DNA of 64,000 nucleotides from NCBI RefSeq assembly GCF_002099425.1, contig NW_018344289.1:434001-498000 (forward strand), written 5' to 3'. Position 1 is the first letter of the stretch, and every line of letters begins with the position of its first letter. Positions 1 through 10,710 of this stretch are shown here, one piece after another. Made by a program: the position numbers and the translations under genes. The DNA is from Phascolarctos cinereus (taxonomy: Eukaryota > Chordata > Mammalia > Diprotodontia > Phascolarctidae). The notes under the pieces were generated by a model, which was not told the DNA's origin, searched no databases, and worked only from the letters and a program-made list of their open reading frames with translations.

Positions 1-1711
1 GAGCCAACCCTGCATTCCTGGCATAAATCCGACCTGGTCATAGTATATTATTCTTGTGATAAGTTGCTGCAGTCTATTGGCTAGTATTTTATTTAAATTT
101 TTTGCATCTATATTCATTAGAGAAGTTGGTCTATACTTTTCTTTCTCTATTTTGACTCTTCGTGGTTTAGGTATCAGCACCATATGTGTATCATAAAAAG
201 AATTTGGTAAGACTTCTTCTTCACCTATTTTCCCAAATATAGCATTGGAATTAATTGTTCTTTAAATGTTTGATAGAATTTACATCTAAATCCATCTGTC
301 CCTGGAGCTTTTTTCCTTGGGAGTTCATCAATGGCTTGTTGAATTTCTTTTTCTGAGATGGGGTTATTTAAGTATTTTACTTCCTCTTTGATAATCTGGG
401 CAATTTATATTTTTGTAAATAAGTATCAATTTCACTAAGACTGTCAAATTTGTTGTCATATAGTTGGGCAAATTAATTCCTAATTATTGTTTTAATTTCC
501 TCTTCCTTTGTAGTAGCTTCACCCTTTTCATTCTTGATACTAGTAATTTGGTTTTTTTTTCTTTTTTTTAATTAAATTAACCAAAGGTTATCTATTTTAT
601 TGGTTTTTTCATAAAACCAGCTCTTAGTTTTATTTATTAGTTCAATAGTTTTCTTAATTTCAATTTTATTAATTTTTCCTTTGGTTTTTCAATTTATTTC
701 TAATTTGGTGTTTAGTTGAGGATTTTTAATTTGTTCTTTTTCTAGTTTTTTTAGTTGTATGCCCAATTCATTAATCTCCTCTTTTTCTATTTTATTTATG
801 TAAGCATTTAGAGATATAAAACTTCCCCTAAGAACTGCTTTCACTGCATCCCATAGGTTTTGGTATGTTGTCTCATTATTGTCATTCTCTTGAATGAAAT
901 TATTGATTGTTTCTATGATTTGTTGTTTGACCCAATCATTTTTTAGGATTAGATTATTTAGTTTCCAATTATTTTTTAGTCTATCTTTCCATGGCCCTTT
1001 ATTACATATAATTTTTATTGCATCATGATCTGAAAAGGATGCATTTAATATTTCTGCCTTTCTGCATTGGATTGTGAGGTTTTTATGCCCTAGTACATGG
1101 TCAATTTTTGTGTATGTGCCATGTACTGATGAGAAAAAAGTATATTCCTTTCTATCCCCATTCAGTTTTCTCCAGAGGTCTATCATACCTAACTTTTCTA
1201 ATGTTCTATTCACCTCCTTAACTTCTTTCTTGTTTATTTTGTGGTTAGACTTATCTAGTGCTGAGAGGGGGAGGTTCAGGTCCCCCACTAGTATAGTTTT
1301 GCTGTCTATTTCTTCCTGTAACTCCCTGAACTTCTCCTGTAAGAATTTGGATGCTATACCATTTGGTGCATATATGTTTAGTAATGATATTACTTCATTG
1401 TCTATGGTGCCTTTTAGCAGGATGTAGTTTCCTTCCTTATCTCTTTTGATTAGATCTATTTTTGCTTTTGCTTTGTCTGAGATCAGGATTGCTACCCCTG
1501 CTTTTTTTACTTCAGCTGACCCATAATATATTCTGCTCCAGCCTTTTACCTTTACCCTGTATGTGTCACTCTTTTTCAAATGTGTTTCCTATAAACAACA
1601 TATTGTAGGATTATGGTTTTTAATTCATTCTGCAATCCATTTTGGTTTTATGGGAGAGTTCATCCCATTCACATTCACAGTTATGATTACTATCTGTGTC
1701 TTTTTCTCCAT
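1..1711 (-). pseudogene. L1-A ORF2 fragment: AP endonuclease and start of RT
   Basis: ORF2p nicks the target DNA and reverse-transcribes L1 RNA. A 296-residue open stretch (689-1579) covers most of the endonuclease. Visible motifs are IYAPNG, GDLNLPLS (family pattern GDxNxP), HGTYTKIDHVLG and SDHDAI (the catalytic SDH near the end of the domain). The start codon is placed at 1711 because the homologous plus-strand copy starts its ORF2 at 40000 with the same context. The QETH segment around 1590 is not in the same frame as the rest, so the N-terminus is frameshifted. Upstream of 688 the frame is broken and runs into the RT thumb/finger region before the window edge. Confidence 0.93.
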
Positions 1712-2326
1712 CCTTTTCCCCCTTTATGCTTTTCTTTCTCCTTTTTCCTTTCCCCCTTCACTAGTGTTTTGCTTTTGACCACTGCCTCCTTCAGTCCCTC
1801 CCCCTTTTATTATCCCTTTCCCTTTTCTTCCCCTTTACTCTTACTGCTTTTCCTCCTTCTTTCCCTCCCTTTTCTTCCCCCTTCCTTTTCTTTCCCCTTT
1901 TCCCTCCTACTGCCTATAGGGCAAGTTAGATTTCTATACCTAACTGATTATGTTATGCCCTTCTTGAGCCAAATCTGATGAGAGTAAGGTTCAAACAATG
2001 CTCCCCCCCTCCCTTCTTTCCCTCTGCTGTAATAGGATTTTGTGTCTTTTCCTGTAATGTAATTTACCCTTGTCTGCCTCCTCCTTTCTCAGTACATTTT
2101 CTAAGATCAGATTGATCCACTTATTTGGATCCATTTAACCCACTTGATTAGATTTTTTTTATCATTACATCAAAGTCAACTAATATCCACCCTCTTTATG
2201 TATACTCCTTTAACAAGGTGTAATAACAATACAGTTCTCAAGGGTTGCAAGTGTCATATTCCCTTGTAGGGTTTAAACAGCCCCCTTATTAACAACATAT
2301 TGTATCTTTCTGTCCCATTTACCTTT

Positions 2327-3295
2327 TTAAGTCCTTCTTGAGTCCTGTACTTGAAGATCAAATTTTTTGTTGAGCTCTGGTCTTTTTATCAGGAAAGTTT
2401 GGAAGTCTCCTATTTCTTTAAATATCCATCTCCTCCCTTGAAAAATGATGCTCATTTTTGCTGGGTAATTGATCCTTGGCTGCATTCCAAGCTCCTTTGC
2501 CTTACAGAATATCATGTTCCATGCCCTGGTCTTTTAATGTAGAAGCTGCAAGGTCCTGTGTAATCCTGACTGTGGTTCCATGATATTTAAATTTTTCTTT
2601 CTGGCTGCTTGCAGCACCTTCTCTTTCATCTGGTAATTTTGGAATTTTGCTATTATATTCCTTGTGTCAATTTGGGATCTCTTTCAGGTGGTGATCGGTG
2701 ATTCTTTCTATGGTTATTTTCCTTCTGGTTCTAGGACTTCGGCAGTTTTCCTTTATGATTTCCTGAAAGATACTGTCCAGGCTCTTTTTTTCATCATGAT
2801 TTTCAGGTAGTCCAATAATTTTTAAATTGTCTCTCCTGAATCGATTTTCCAGGTCGTTGTTTTACTGATGAGGTATTTTACATTTTTCATCTTTTTTTTC
2901 ATTTTTTTGTTTCTGTTTGACTGATTCTTGCTCTCTCATAGAGACATTAGTTTCCATTTGTCCAATTCTAGGTTTTTAACAAATTGTTTTCTCCTGTTAG
3001 TTTTTGTACTTCCTTCTTCAATCGGTCAATTGTGGTTTTTAGGGACTTGTTTTCTTCAGTGTATTTTTTTCCAATTGGCCAATTGTATTTTTAAGGACTC
3101 TTCTACCTCTCTCATTTGACTATTAAAATCCTTCTTGAGCTCTTCTAAGAAGGCTTTTTGGGCTTCAGACCAGTTCATATTCCCTTTTGTTGTTTCAGAT
3201 GTGGGTTTGTTGACAATGTTGTCCTCTTCAGAATTTCTGTCTTGATCTTCACTCTTCTCATAATATGAATCTATGGTATGTTTCTTTTTACTCAT
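2327..3295 (-). pseudogene. L1-A ORF1, broken
   Basis: ORF1p is the trimeric RNA-binding chaperone of L1. The N-terminus (3056-3295, 79 residues starting MSKKKHTIDSYY) is acidic, then enters a coiled coil (FLEELKKDFNSQMREVEESL). The C-terminal domain is seen at 2327-2515 (CKAKELGMQPRINYPAKMS), with the conserved arginine/tyrosine-proline segment typical of L1 ORF1 C-termini. The segments lie in different frames, so the gene is broken by several indels. The span is about 323 codons, a normal length for the family. Confidence 0.9.
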
Positions 3296-4118
3296 GGTGT
3301 TTCTTTATTCCCTGGCCTTTAAAGAGATTGAGCTCTCCTGCTGGGGAACAGAGGGACCCAAGCTTCTTGTGTTGGGAGCCTAGGTCTTGGTCACTGGCTT
3401 TGTGTGCTGGGGCCTCTTATGCTGGCAATTGGAGGCTGTAGGTTTCTGGCAGCTTACCTTGTTGGGCTGGAATCAGCAAGGCTGGAACTTTCAGGCAATT
3501 CTAGGTTGCCTGCTTTTCCTTTCCTTTAGCTTTCTTCAGCTCCTTTTAGATGGGTGCTGCAGGGTGTTTATCTGCCTGGGGCCCCTGCAGTGTTGCTCCC
3601 TCCTTTCTGCTAATGCACTGGGAGATTCCTTTGGTAGAGTGCCGAGGCACCTAGTGGTTTTGTGAGCTGGTTTCCATTGGTTCCCCAACCCTCACTCAAC
3701 CACTCAGAGGTCCAGGTGTTGGTGTTTGCCTGCTCTACCACCTGGGCTCAGGATTCTCCTGCTTGACATTTGGAGGTTGTAGGGTTCTGACAGCTTACCT
3801 GGTGTTGGGTTGGAATCAACAAAGCTGGGACTTTAGGAAGACTCTAGGTTGCTTTCTTCAGCTCCTTTCAGATGAATGCTGCAGGGTGCTTATCTGCCTG
3901 TGTCCCTTTCTAGTGCTGCTTCTCTTATTTTTGCTGAGGCACTGGGAGACCTGTTTGCTGGGCTAGTGCATTGCTGTTCCCCATCTTTTTTTCTAGTTCA
4001 GGTGTTCCAGGTTTTTTTTTTTTTCTGTGTGATATTTTCTGGGTTTTCTGAGGTTGATAGGGGAGGGTGAGAGGGACTACCTTTTTACTCTACCATCTTA
4101 GCTCCCAGAAGTGGAAGT
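3296..4118 (-). promoter_or_regulatory. L1-A 5'UTR with two tandem monomers
   Basis: A roughly 341-bp unit is present twice. The segment starting ggaggctgta at 3431 recurs as ggaggttgta at 3772, and the following blocks (cagcttacc, ggctggaatcag / ggttggaatcaa, gctttcttcagctcctttna, gcagggtg) recur in the same order. The related L1 at 50105-54897 has only one copy. Tandem promoter monomers are known from murine L1 5'UTRs; a promoter role here is inferred by analogy. The extreme 5' end on the minus strand reads gctaagatggtagag, which contains an AAGATGG core like the YY1 site of human L1. Confidence 0.75.
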
Positions 4119-4480
4119 CCCCAATTAATTCTTTAGTACGAGAAATTCACTTGCTTGTCATTATCTACTTTCTTTACTCCATTTCCTTTGGACTAAGGGA
4201 AAAGACACTTACTATAATATCTGATCACCATCACTACCTAAAGGTAAAATTTGCTAAATGGATTATGTGTTAACAGTGTTATGATATTTGGGTGTAATAT
4301 GTCTGATTACATCAGAGTGGTTTTGCTTTGATAACTGTTTTTCACTGTGTGCTGTAATTTTCAAGGTTATTATTACCTCATGACACTGTGGTTTATCATT
4401 AAGTTGTTAGAACATTTCCTCTATAGGATATACATGGGAAATTAAGGATAATAATAAAATAGCATAAACACATGCTCATG
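4119..4480. other. unassigned, AT-rich unique-looking DNA
   Basis: I see no open frame, repeat signature or RNA gene here. The first bases (ccccaattaatt) would be part of the target duplication of L1-A if its 3' end could be inspected. Confidence 0.5.
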
Positions 4481-4481
4481 T

Positions 4482-4547
4482 ACACACACACACACACACA
4501 CACATATAAATATGTATATACATATATATATATGTATATATACATAC
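4482..4547. repeat. (CA)n then (TA)n/(CATA)n microsatellite
   Basis: About eleven CA units run directly into an imperfect TA/TATG stretch. Confidence 0.97.
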
Positions 4548-4611
4548 AGAAATATACACACAATTTTATAATTTGGATAATAGGAGAAAGGTAGCTGATA
4601 TTTATATGATA

Positions 4612-4700
4612 CTATTCAGATTTTCAAAGTGCTTTATGTACATAGTTTCATTTGATATTTGCTGCAACCTTTTGAGTTAGGCAGTAGAGATAGAAAATCT
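4612..4700 (+). mobile_element. MIR3/L2-type relic
   Basis: The block caaagtgctttatgtacat, a cattt-gat core and a gagttaggcag segment follow the order of the ancient MIR3/L2-end type (caaagcgctttacatacat ... ctcatttgatc ... gaggtaggta). It is heavily diverged. Confidence 0.55.
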
Positions 4701-4804
4701 TCCATATAAATATTACATGTAGGCCAAGGTGGCAAATAAGCTGTGGCCTACTTCTGAGTGATGTGAATCTATTATCACCTAAAACTTTGATTTCTGAGGT
4801 ATGT

Positions 4805-5052
4805 TGGTATTTGGTGTATAGCTGTAGCAGTGGATAGAGCAGTTCAAATCCAAGTTCAGAAACTTACTAGGTATGCAACCCTGGGAAAGTTATTTAAACT
4901 CTGTTTTCCTCAGTTTCCTCAACTGTAAAATGGGATGACAATAACACCTACACACTAGGGTTATTAGAAGAATGAGATAATAATTATAAAGCATTTAGGA
5001 TGGTATCTGAAGCATAATAAATGCTTTATAAATGTTAACTATTTTTAGTTTT
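4805..5052 (+). mobile_element. MIR / CORE-SINE, nearly full length
   Basis: In order: a degraded tRNA head (ttcaaatccaagttc, aacttactaggtatg), the CORE stretch ctcagtttcctcaactgtaa, aatgggatgacaataacacc, and the tail agcataataaatgctt and aaatgttaactattttt. This matches the general MIR plan from B box to 3' end. Confidence 0.85.
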
Positions 5053-5261
5053 TCTAAGATGTACCATAATATAGAATCGTCAGGATAAATTCTGTGCTTA
5101 GAAACATAAAGGTTTGCAACATGGAGTACTTTGAAATAATTGAAAGCTGTTTCATATCTGATCTTCATTTTTTTATTTGACTATTTTTTGCAAAAGCCCA
5201 TTCTATTTGGAAATTGTTAAATGCAAAAAAAAATATTAAATCAACTTTAAAAAAGCCAAAC

Positions 5262-5421
5262 ATTGGTGCAGCAAGTGTTGCAGTATATAGAGCACCCGCC
5301 CTGAAGTCAGGATGACCTGAGTTCAAATGTGACCTCCGACCAGACACTTACTAGCTGTGTGACCCTGGGCAAGTCACTTAACCCCAGTTGCTTAAAAAAC
5401 AAAAACCAAAAAACAACCAAA
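5262..5421 (+). mobile_element. tRNA-derived marsupial SINE (MAR/WSINE type)
   Basis: The head has a tRNA-like A box (tggtgcagcaagtgttgcag/gatagagcaccc pattern) and the B box gagttcaaatgtgacctc. The body reads cttactagctgtgtgaccc, tgggcaagtcacttaaccc and ends in an A-rich tail at about 5393. The tail has grown into the next CA repeat. Confidence 0.9.
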
Positions 5422-5427
5422 AACACA

Positions 5428-5469
<42 letters not shown>

Positions 5470-5476
5470 CACACAA
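5422..5476. repeat. (AC)n microsatellite in the SINE tail
   Basis: The repeat starts directly in the A/C-rich 3' tail of the SINE at 5262, consistent with birth of a microsatellite from a retroposon tail. Confidence 0.95.
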
Positions 5477-5519
5477 ACAAAAGCAAAAAATTCTATAATC
5501 ACTCCTCCCAAAAATAATC

Positions 5520-5680
5520 TCCACTTTGTGAAGAATTTTATTCACAACTAATGAGGTAGATAGTACAAATATTATTTCAATTTTACAGGTGAGGAAACTG
5601 AAGTTCACAGATGGAAATAACTTGCCCAATTTTACTACACGTGTGCTAGAAATTACTACTTTGGTACTTACCAAGGCTTA
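5520..5680 (+). mobile_element. MIR3-like relic
   Basis: The core attttacaggtgaggaaact with gaagttcacag, aacttgccca and a degraded remainder follows the MIR3 order. The flanks are too diverged for exact ends. Confidence 0.6.
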
Positions 5681-5817
5681 TATTCCATAACCATAGTATT
5701 ACAAAATCCAACTTCACTTCCATGCTATGATAGGTTATCAGAATAGGACTTTGGTGGATGTCATCATGGTTAATATTTATATTAGCACTTTCCAAATTTC
5801 ATAACTCTTCCATATAG

Positions 5818-5912
5818 ATTTTTATAAAATATAATAATTAAAATTTAAAATAATAAAAAATGAAATAAATGAAATAAATAAAATAATTAGAATATAAAAT
5901 ATAATAATTAAA
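5818..5912. repeat. AT-rich low-complexity (AAAT/AATA)n
   Basis: Composed almost only of A and T with short ATAA/AAATAAAT steps. Confidence 0.85.
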
Positions 5913-7560
5913 AAGCACAGCATGCTTTCTTTGCTATGCATTTAGTTTAGTCACCCCTTGATTCATCTTTCTTTGTTTCATTCTTTTGAGACTGTTACCT
6001 CTGGTAACATTCCATTCTGTTAAGCTCTGTGCTGCTTTGCCTGCATGCTTGTTTCAGGCAGTAACTAAAGAATAATTTGACAATGCCAAAGACATGTTAA
6101 GTCTACTTCAAAAATTTTTTTAAAAAATTGTTTTAAAATTAAAATGCATGACAGAACTGATTCTCTACATCTACAATGCAGTATGGTACTTTCCTCACAG
6201 TAACTTAAATGATAATTGATTAGCTAGTTATTATATAGATTACTAAAAGGAATTAGAGGAAAGTTTACAATTCATGAAGAAAAGTAACTATTTTCATGGA
6301 TTTTTGAACTAGGCTTTCAGTGAGATAGGAAGAAAGGAGGTATTTAGAACTAGGAAGTACAAATCAAAAGGGGTAGTAATATTTTGCCAATGCCATTGCA
6401 TTAACAAGTAATTCTAGTGTGCTAAATTAATTAATTTGCCCAAAATTCAATTCAGTATACCTACATTAATGCCTCAACTTTTAAGAAATTTTCAAAAAGT
6501 AAGATTACTTTGAGTACTAATTGTAATAAAGTACAGAACTTACATTTGAGAAGTACTTATTATATGTGAATTAAACAAATAAATAGTTCTAGAGTTCATA
6601 GATGATAATTAGATATGAATAGAAATTTCCCTTCCATTATTTCATTCTGGTAATAAATCTAGGTATGCCAGCAGAGCATGAATACTGACAGATTCCCACG
6701 AGCTTGAAAGGTTTTAAATATGGGTCCTGAAAAAGGTTATGTGAAAACTAACCTAATTAAATTCAGACAGTCTCATTCCCAAAAGTCTGTTCTCCAATTG
6801 ATGAAATTATTTTTGGTTACAACATAGTAAACTACCTATCGAACTTTATAGGGGTAGCAGTTTGAAAGGAGAATTCATACAAGATTATTTTAAAGTCAGA
6901 AGAATGTCAACATAACAATGAAGAAAAGTTAAATGCATAGGAATATTCAGTCTGTAAAGCAAAATGCTAAAGCATAGCTTAATGATGGTCTTAAATTAAT
7001 AAAAAGAACTTCTACAAAAATTATTATGGTTAGCTAATCTATCTTTTCCATAAGTGCAAAAGAGATACTAGATTTAAATTTCTTTATAATGAAATATTGA
7101 AGCACGACTGATCATAGTTTAGTATTCTTTTGTAAATTATACTTATTTTGAACAAAATAAAAGTAGAAGGAATAATGAAGAGCAAGATAGCAATTTGGGG
7201 GAGGGATACTCTTTTATTTAAAGTTATGGTTCCATTATGAGAGATGGAAATGCACATTCTTGCCTCAGTCAATGATATAATAATTCCTAGAGGGTACAAC
7301 TGAATTTGTAAGAACGTTAACAAATATTGTGCTTGGTTCTCATCCAAAACTTATTTCAAGGCAGGCTGCAGAACAGACAGCTCCCTCACTCCTGATAAAT
7401 TTATTTCTACTGTCACCTTTGTCACCATTTTGCATTGCTAATGAATCAGCCTGTAATTCACACCTATTCAGCTCTGAAGTGACCAAAAAAAAACATGCTT
7501 AACACAAAGAACTGTGAAAATAGAGTAAAGTGAAGCAGAAGATATTCTGATTTGAAGAGA
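5913..7560. other. unassigned unique-looking DNA
   Basis: No repeat signature, coding frame with a recognisable product, or RNA gene was found. Short open frames here look random in composition. Confidence 0.5.
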
Positions 7561-7564
7561 TATT

Positions 7565-7655
7565 TTATTGTGGTTATGTCTAAAAGTGAACTAGATGAAC
7601 TGGATGATGTTGAAATTTGAGGCCTTTTACAGCCCTAAAATTTTATGATGCAAGT
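7565..7655 (+). mobile_element. SINE 3'-end fragment
   Basis: Contains aactagatgaactggatgat, gaggccttttacagccctaa and attttatgatgc, which follow the usual SINE 3' block (actagatgacctctgaggtc / ccagctctaaattctatgat). The 5' half is absent. Confidence 0.65.
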
Positions 7656-7768
7656 TTTTTCTTTTTTTTTTCCTTTAAATATATGGAAAGTCCTAAAATA
7701 ACCTGCTTAGAATTAGTGGATAGTCTCCATAGTGACGATAGTCTTCAGTTGCTAACTTGCCCATAACA

Positions 7769-8171
7769 TATGGCTGCCGTGGTCCGCGGCTGTGGTCTGA
7801 TGCTGGCACAGTGTGAAGAGAGAAAGAATTATGGATCAGGTGGAAGATGTGAAGAACAAACTTCATGTATTGATCTGAGGGTTCAGGCTTATATAGTACT
7901 GGATCAAGCAATAGTAACATTATTTTTCATGAAAAGCATAAACCTAATTAGGTGATTTCCTTACTTCCTTGTACCTTGTCTGTTACTTTCTTTCCTGTCC
8001 TGTACCCCATCCATTTCCTCCCTTCCTGCATCCTGTTCTCAAGAGATGGAACAGGGGGGTTGTGAGCCGACATCCTGAGTTTCACAGCTGTCGGGCTTAG
8101 TACAATCTACAGGTAAGACGTGGGCTGGCCTAAGCCCTCCAACTCCCCAGAGCCAGCCCTTTACATATGGC
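7769..8171 (-). repeat. 6-bp target-site duplication around a solo LTR
   Basis: The hexamer tatggc occurs at 7769-7774 and again at 8166-8171, immediately outside the LTR at 7775-8165. A 6-bp duplication is what class II (betaretrovirus-like) integrases usually make. Confidence 0.8.
7775..8165 (-). mobile_element. solo LTR of an endogenous retrovirus (fossil)
   Basis: The 391-bp unit begins with TG and ends with CA on either strand. On its own (minus) strand it starts TGTAAAGGGCTGG, has a TATA box of the form agtactatataagcctg about two-thirds along, and ends gaccacggca. Perfect hexamer duplications flank it and no internal retroviral sequence lies on either side, so it is the product of LTR-LTR recombination. 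Six-base duplications suggest a class II ERV. It is a fossil with no coding content. CpG sites near the U5 end hint that it is not extremely old. Confidence 0.8.
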
Positions 8172-9038
8172 TATGTTTATTTCTTATTTTTAGAATAGCA
8201 ATGTTGAAAAGGTAAACTTTCAAGTCCAGTAGCCTGTCAGATCTTCCAGTCTCAGTAACATCTTGAGAAGGCTGACCCTTGTATCCATACCAGAGGGCAG
8301 TGTATGGAAGGGAAGGTTTAGAAAGGAATATCATTAGAAGGCAGAGCCAAGGTAGAAGGTTAAAGGCAGCAACCCAGCTGAAGTTTCCCAACTGTTCCCT
8401 CCAAACAACTTTGAAATAACTCCTCAAATTGAATTTTGGAGCAGCAGGGTCAACAAAAGAGTAGGTTGACACATTTTACTAGGCTAAGACAATTCAGGAA
8501 GTCATCAGGAGAGGTCTATGAAACCTGGAATGGGTGCAGCCTGGACGACCACAGTAGCACCACCAGTGGGTCTTGGAGGCAACAGTGATAGCAGCAGAAA
8601 GGAGAGCTTCAGGACCTCTCAGCCCAGAGTGATAACAGGGTCAGACAGCTGGTCAAAAAGAAGCTACAGGCACTGGGTGCAGCTGATTGCCAAATCCATT
8701 ACCCATACACAGTTCTGAGATGCAGGTGAAGAGGAGTGCTTTGATTGATCACAAGGAAGTAGGAGGACTGGTCATAGTTTCTAGGCCAAGAGGAGTGCTA
8801 GTGCTTTTGACTGCAGGGGAACAAGGGCCCTTCCTGGGTAAAGATGAGAGTGCAGACCAGGGAACCAGTGACCAAACTTCTTTCCCCATCACACAACTTG
8901 GAAGCAACAAAAACTTGCAGAGCCAAAGAACTAATTCTGGAAACATCAGAATGAAAATGTGTGAAGCTTGAGAAACTGTCTCTCCATCCAAAGGTGAAAA
9001 GAGTCCAACTTTGGCATAAAATCCAAAAATAAAAAAAA

Positions 9039-10710
9039 ATGGCTGGAAAAATGAGTAAACCAGAATAACAAAAAAGAACTTGATTAGAAAAGGTGCTACA
9101 ATGGCTAGGATAGGCCAAGACACAAACTCAGAAAAAGACAACAATTTGAAAACAGCTATAAGCTTTTACCATGGGCTCTGTGATGACTATATTGTATGTT
9201 AGAAGAAAGGAAGTTTGAAGAAAGGAAGTAGGACAAGGGAATTACACAACAATCAGCCAATTAGAAATATTTCTGATTCTTGGGGCTCTTTGGCATGCCA
9301 ATGATCCTTTGTAAGTGAATTGTAGCTGAATTTGGGGCTGCCTATACCTGACAGAAGCCACAGAACCAGCCTCAATCAGCTAGCAAGGGTAACCTTGAGC
9401 AGAAGCTACAGACTCAAGACCTTTCTGAGGACTTTCTAAACACCCTGCTGCCTGGCTTACTGTGTTTACAAATGTCCTCTCCCTTAACTGCTGTTCTCTT
9501 CCAAAAGCCTTAGAAACTATATTATCTCACCCATTTCCTCATTCCTCTTTGAAGAACTGAAGAAGGTAGCTCTCTGATCCCTTGTAGGAGCTTCTCTCCC
9601 CTACAAGCTTTTTCTCAGACAATAAATGCTTTCAGTTGGCATATCAACCTCTGTTTCATTTCAGGCCCCTTTATAGGCCTGAGAGTGTTTTGTTAACAGT
9701 TTCTGGAGTCACAAACAGGATTCAAAACTATGTGGGGAAACCCCATTGGATTTAGATTTCAGTGCCCTAACCCCTGAACCACCATGACTAAGGCTTAAAG
9801 AAACATGTTAATTGAATCCAAGAACAATAAAAATTCCTTTAAATGGTGAAGAAAGAGATAAGAGTGGTAGAGAAAAAATTGGAAAATGAAATAAGGGAGA
9901 TGCAAGAAAATTATGAAAAGAAAACTAACAGCTTGGTAAAAGAGGCACAGAAATACAAAGAAAATAAAACTTTGAAAACAGATTTAGCCTAATTTTAAAA
10001 GAGATTTAAACATTCAAGGAGACCGAAAGGCAATGAAGAAGGAAAAAAAAAAAACTACTTCAAGAGCAGAATTGATGAAATAGAAAGAAGTTAGAAAAGC
10101 TCAGTAAAGAAAATAATTACTTAAAAAAACAGAATTGAACAAGTGGAAATTAATGATTTCATGAGACATCAAGAAACAAGAAACAATAAAGTTAAAAGTA
10201 TAAAAAGAAAGAAGAAAATGTAAAATATCTCACTTGGGCAAAAAAATGACCTGGAAAATAGACCAAGGAGAGGTAATTTAAGAATTATTGAACTACCTGA
10301 AAGTAAGGTTTGAAGAAAGAGACAAGATATCATATTCCAATTAATTATAAAGGAAAGTAGCCAAGAGGATGAAATAGAAATTAAAAGAACCTATCAATCA
10401 CCTCCCAAATGATCCCAAAATTGAAACACCTGGGAACATTATAGCCAAATTCCAGACTTCTCAGGTCATGAAGAAAATATTTCAAGCAGCTAAAAAGAAG
10501 CAATTCAAATATTGCTCACACATGATTTAGCACCTTCCATAGTCTTGGAGGACTTGGAATATGATGGTCTGGAATGCAAAGAAGCTAAGATTACAATCAA
10601 GAGTAACCTATTTGGCAAACTGAGAACAATCTTTTAGGAGAAAAAATGGATATTTAATGAAATAGAGGGCTTTCTAGCATTTTTGATTCTTGACCAGAGC
10701 TGAATAAAAA
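9039..10710 (+). pseudogene. L1-C ORF1, broken and split by an LTR
   Basis: The N-terminus begins atggctggaaaaatgag at 9039 and is stopped soon after. After the LTR the coiled-coil region resumes (gagataagagtggtagag, agggagatgcaagaaaatta). The RRM-like part (ttaagaattattgaactacc, i.e. LRIIELPE) lies near 10277, and the C-terminal block (cagctaaaaagaagcaattc) near 10490. Several in-frame stops and indels are visible. Confidence 0.85.
9197..9698 (+). mobile_element. ERV LTR (fossil) with short internal stub
   Basis: The 502-bp unit starts TGTTA and ends TAACA, a perfect terminal inverted repeat. A polyadenylation motif (aataaatgctttcag) lies about 75 bp from the 3' end, followed by a U5-like T-rich stretch. 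Directly downstream, tggagtcacaaacaggat sits where a primer-binding site is expected, and up to about 110 bp of internal-looking DNA follow before L1-C resumes near 9815. No second LTR or clear target duplication is seen, so only the 5' end of the provirus is left. It entered L1-C after that L1 had inserted. Confidence 0.65.

Larger units (their letters stand above)
1..4118 (-). mobile_element. LINE-1 (L1-A), ORF2 part to 5' end
   Basis: This is a minus-strand L1 whose 3' half lies outside the window. Reading leftward from 4118 it shows a 5'UTR (3296-4118), ORF1 (2327-3295), a pyrimidine-rich (purine-rich on its own strand) inter-ORF spacer (1712-2326), then ORF2 from about 1711 to the window edge. 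The 5' terminus is set by comparison with the L1 at 50105-54897, which shares the last bases (gaagtggaagt on the plus strand) before its own target duplication. The copy is near full length at its 5' end, but ORF1 is interrupted several times. The 3' target duplication lies outside the window, so TSD and age cannot be judged. Confidence 0.95.

Noticed and set aside
689-1579. Long open frame as a host nuclease gene
   Set aside because: All motifs (APNG, GDLN, SDH) and the neighbouring ORF1 and 5'UTR identify it as L1 endonuclease.
1563-1978. Plus-strand open frames rich in phenylalanine, proline and serine
   Set aside because: They are the antisense of the purine-rich L1 inter-ORF spacer, with low-complexity composition.
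5262-5350. tRNA gene
   Set aside because: A and B boxes are present, but no cloverleaf forms and the sequence continues as a SINE body with tail. The same holds for 15402, 16333, 19715 and 22317.
5329-5674. Cysteine/valine-repeat and threonine/histidine-repeat frames
   Set aside because: They are translations of the CA microsatellite in the SINE tail.
7775-8165. CpG-island promoter of a host gene
   Set aside because: TG/CA ends and exact hexamer duplications mark it as a retroviral LTR; no host exon is seen next to it.
8687-9144. Overlapping frames of 94-131 residues as a small host protein
   Set aside because: They lie in the L1-C 5'UTR, and the same sequence order recurs in the L1-D 5'UTR at 14262-15178.
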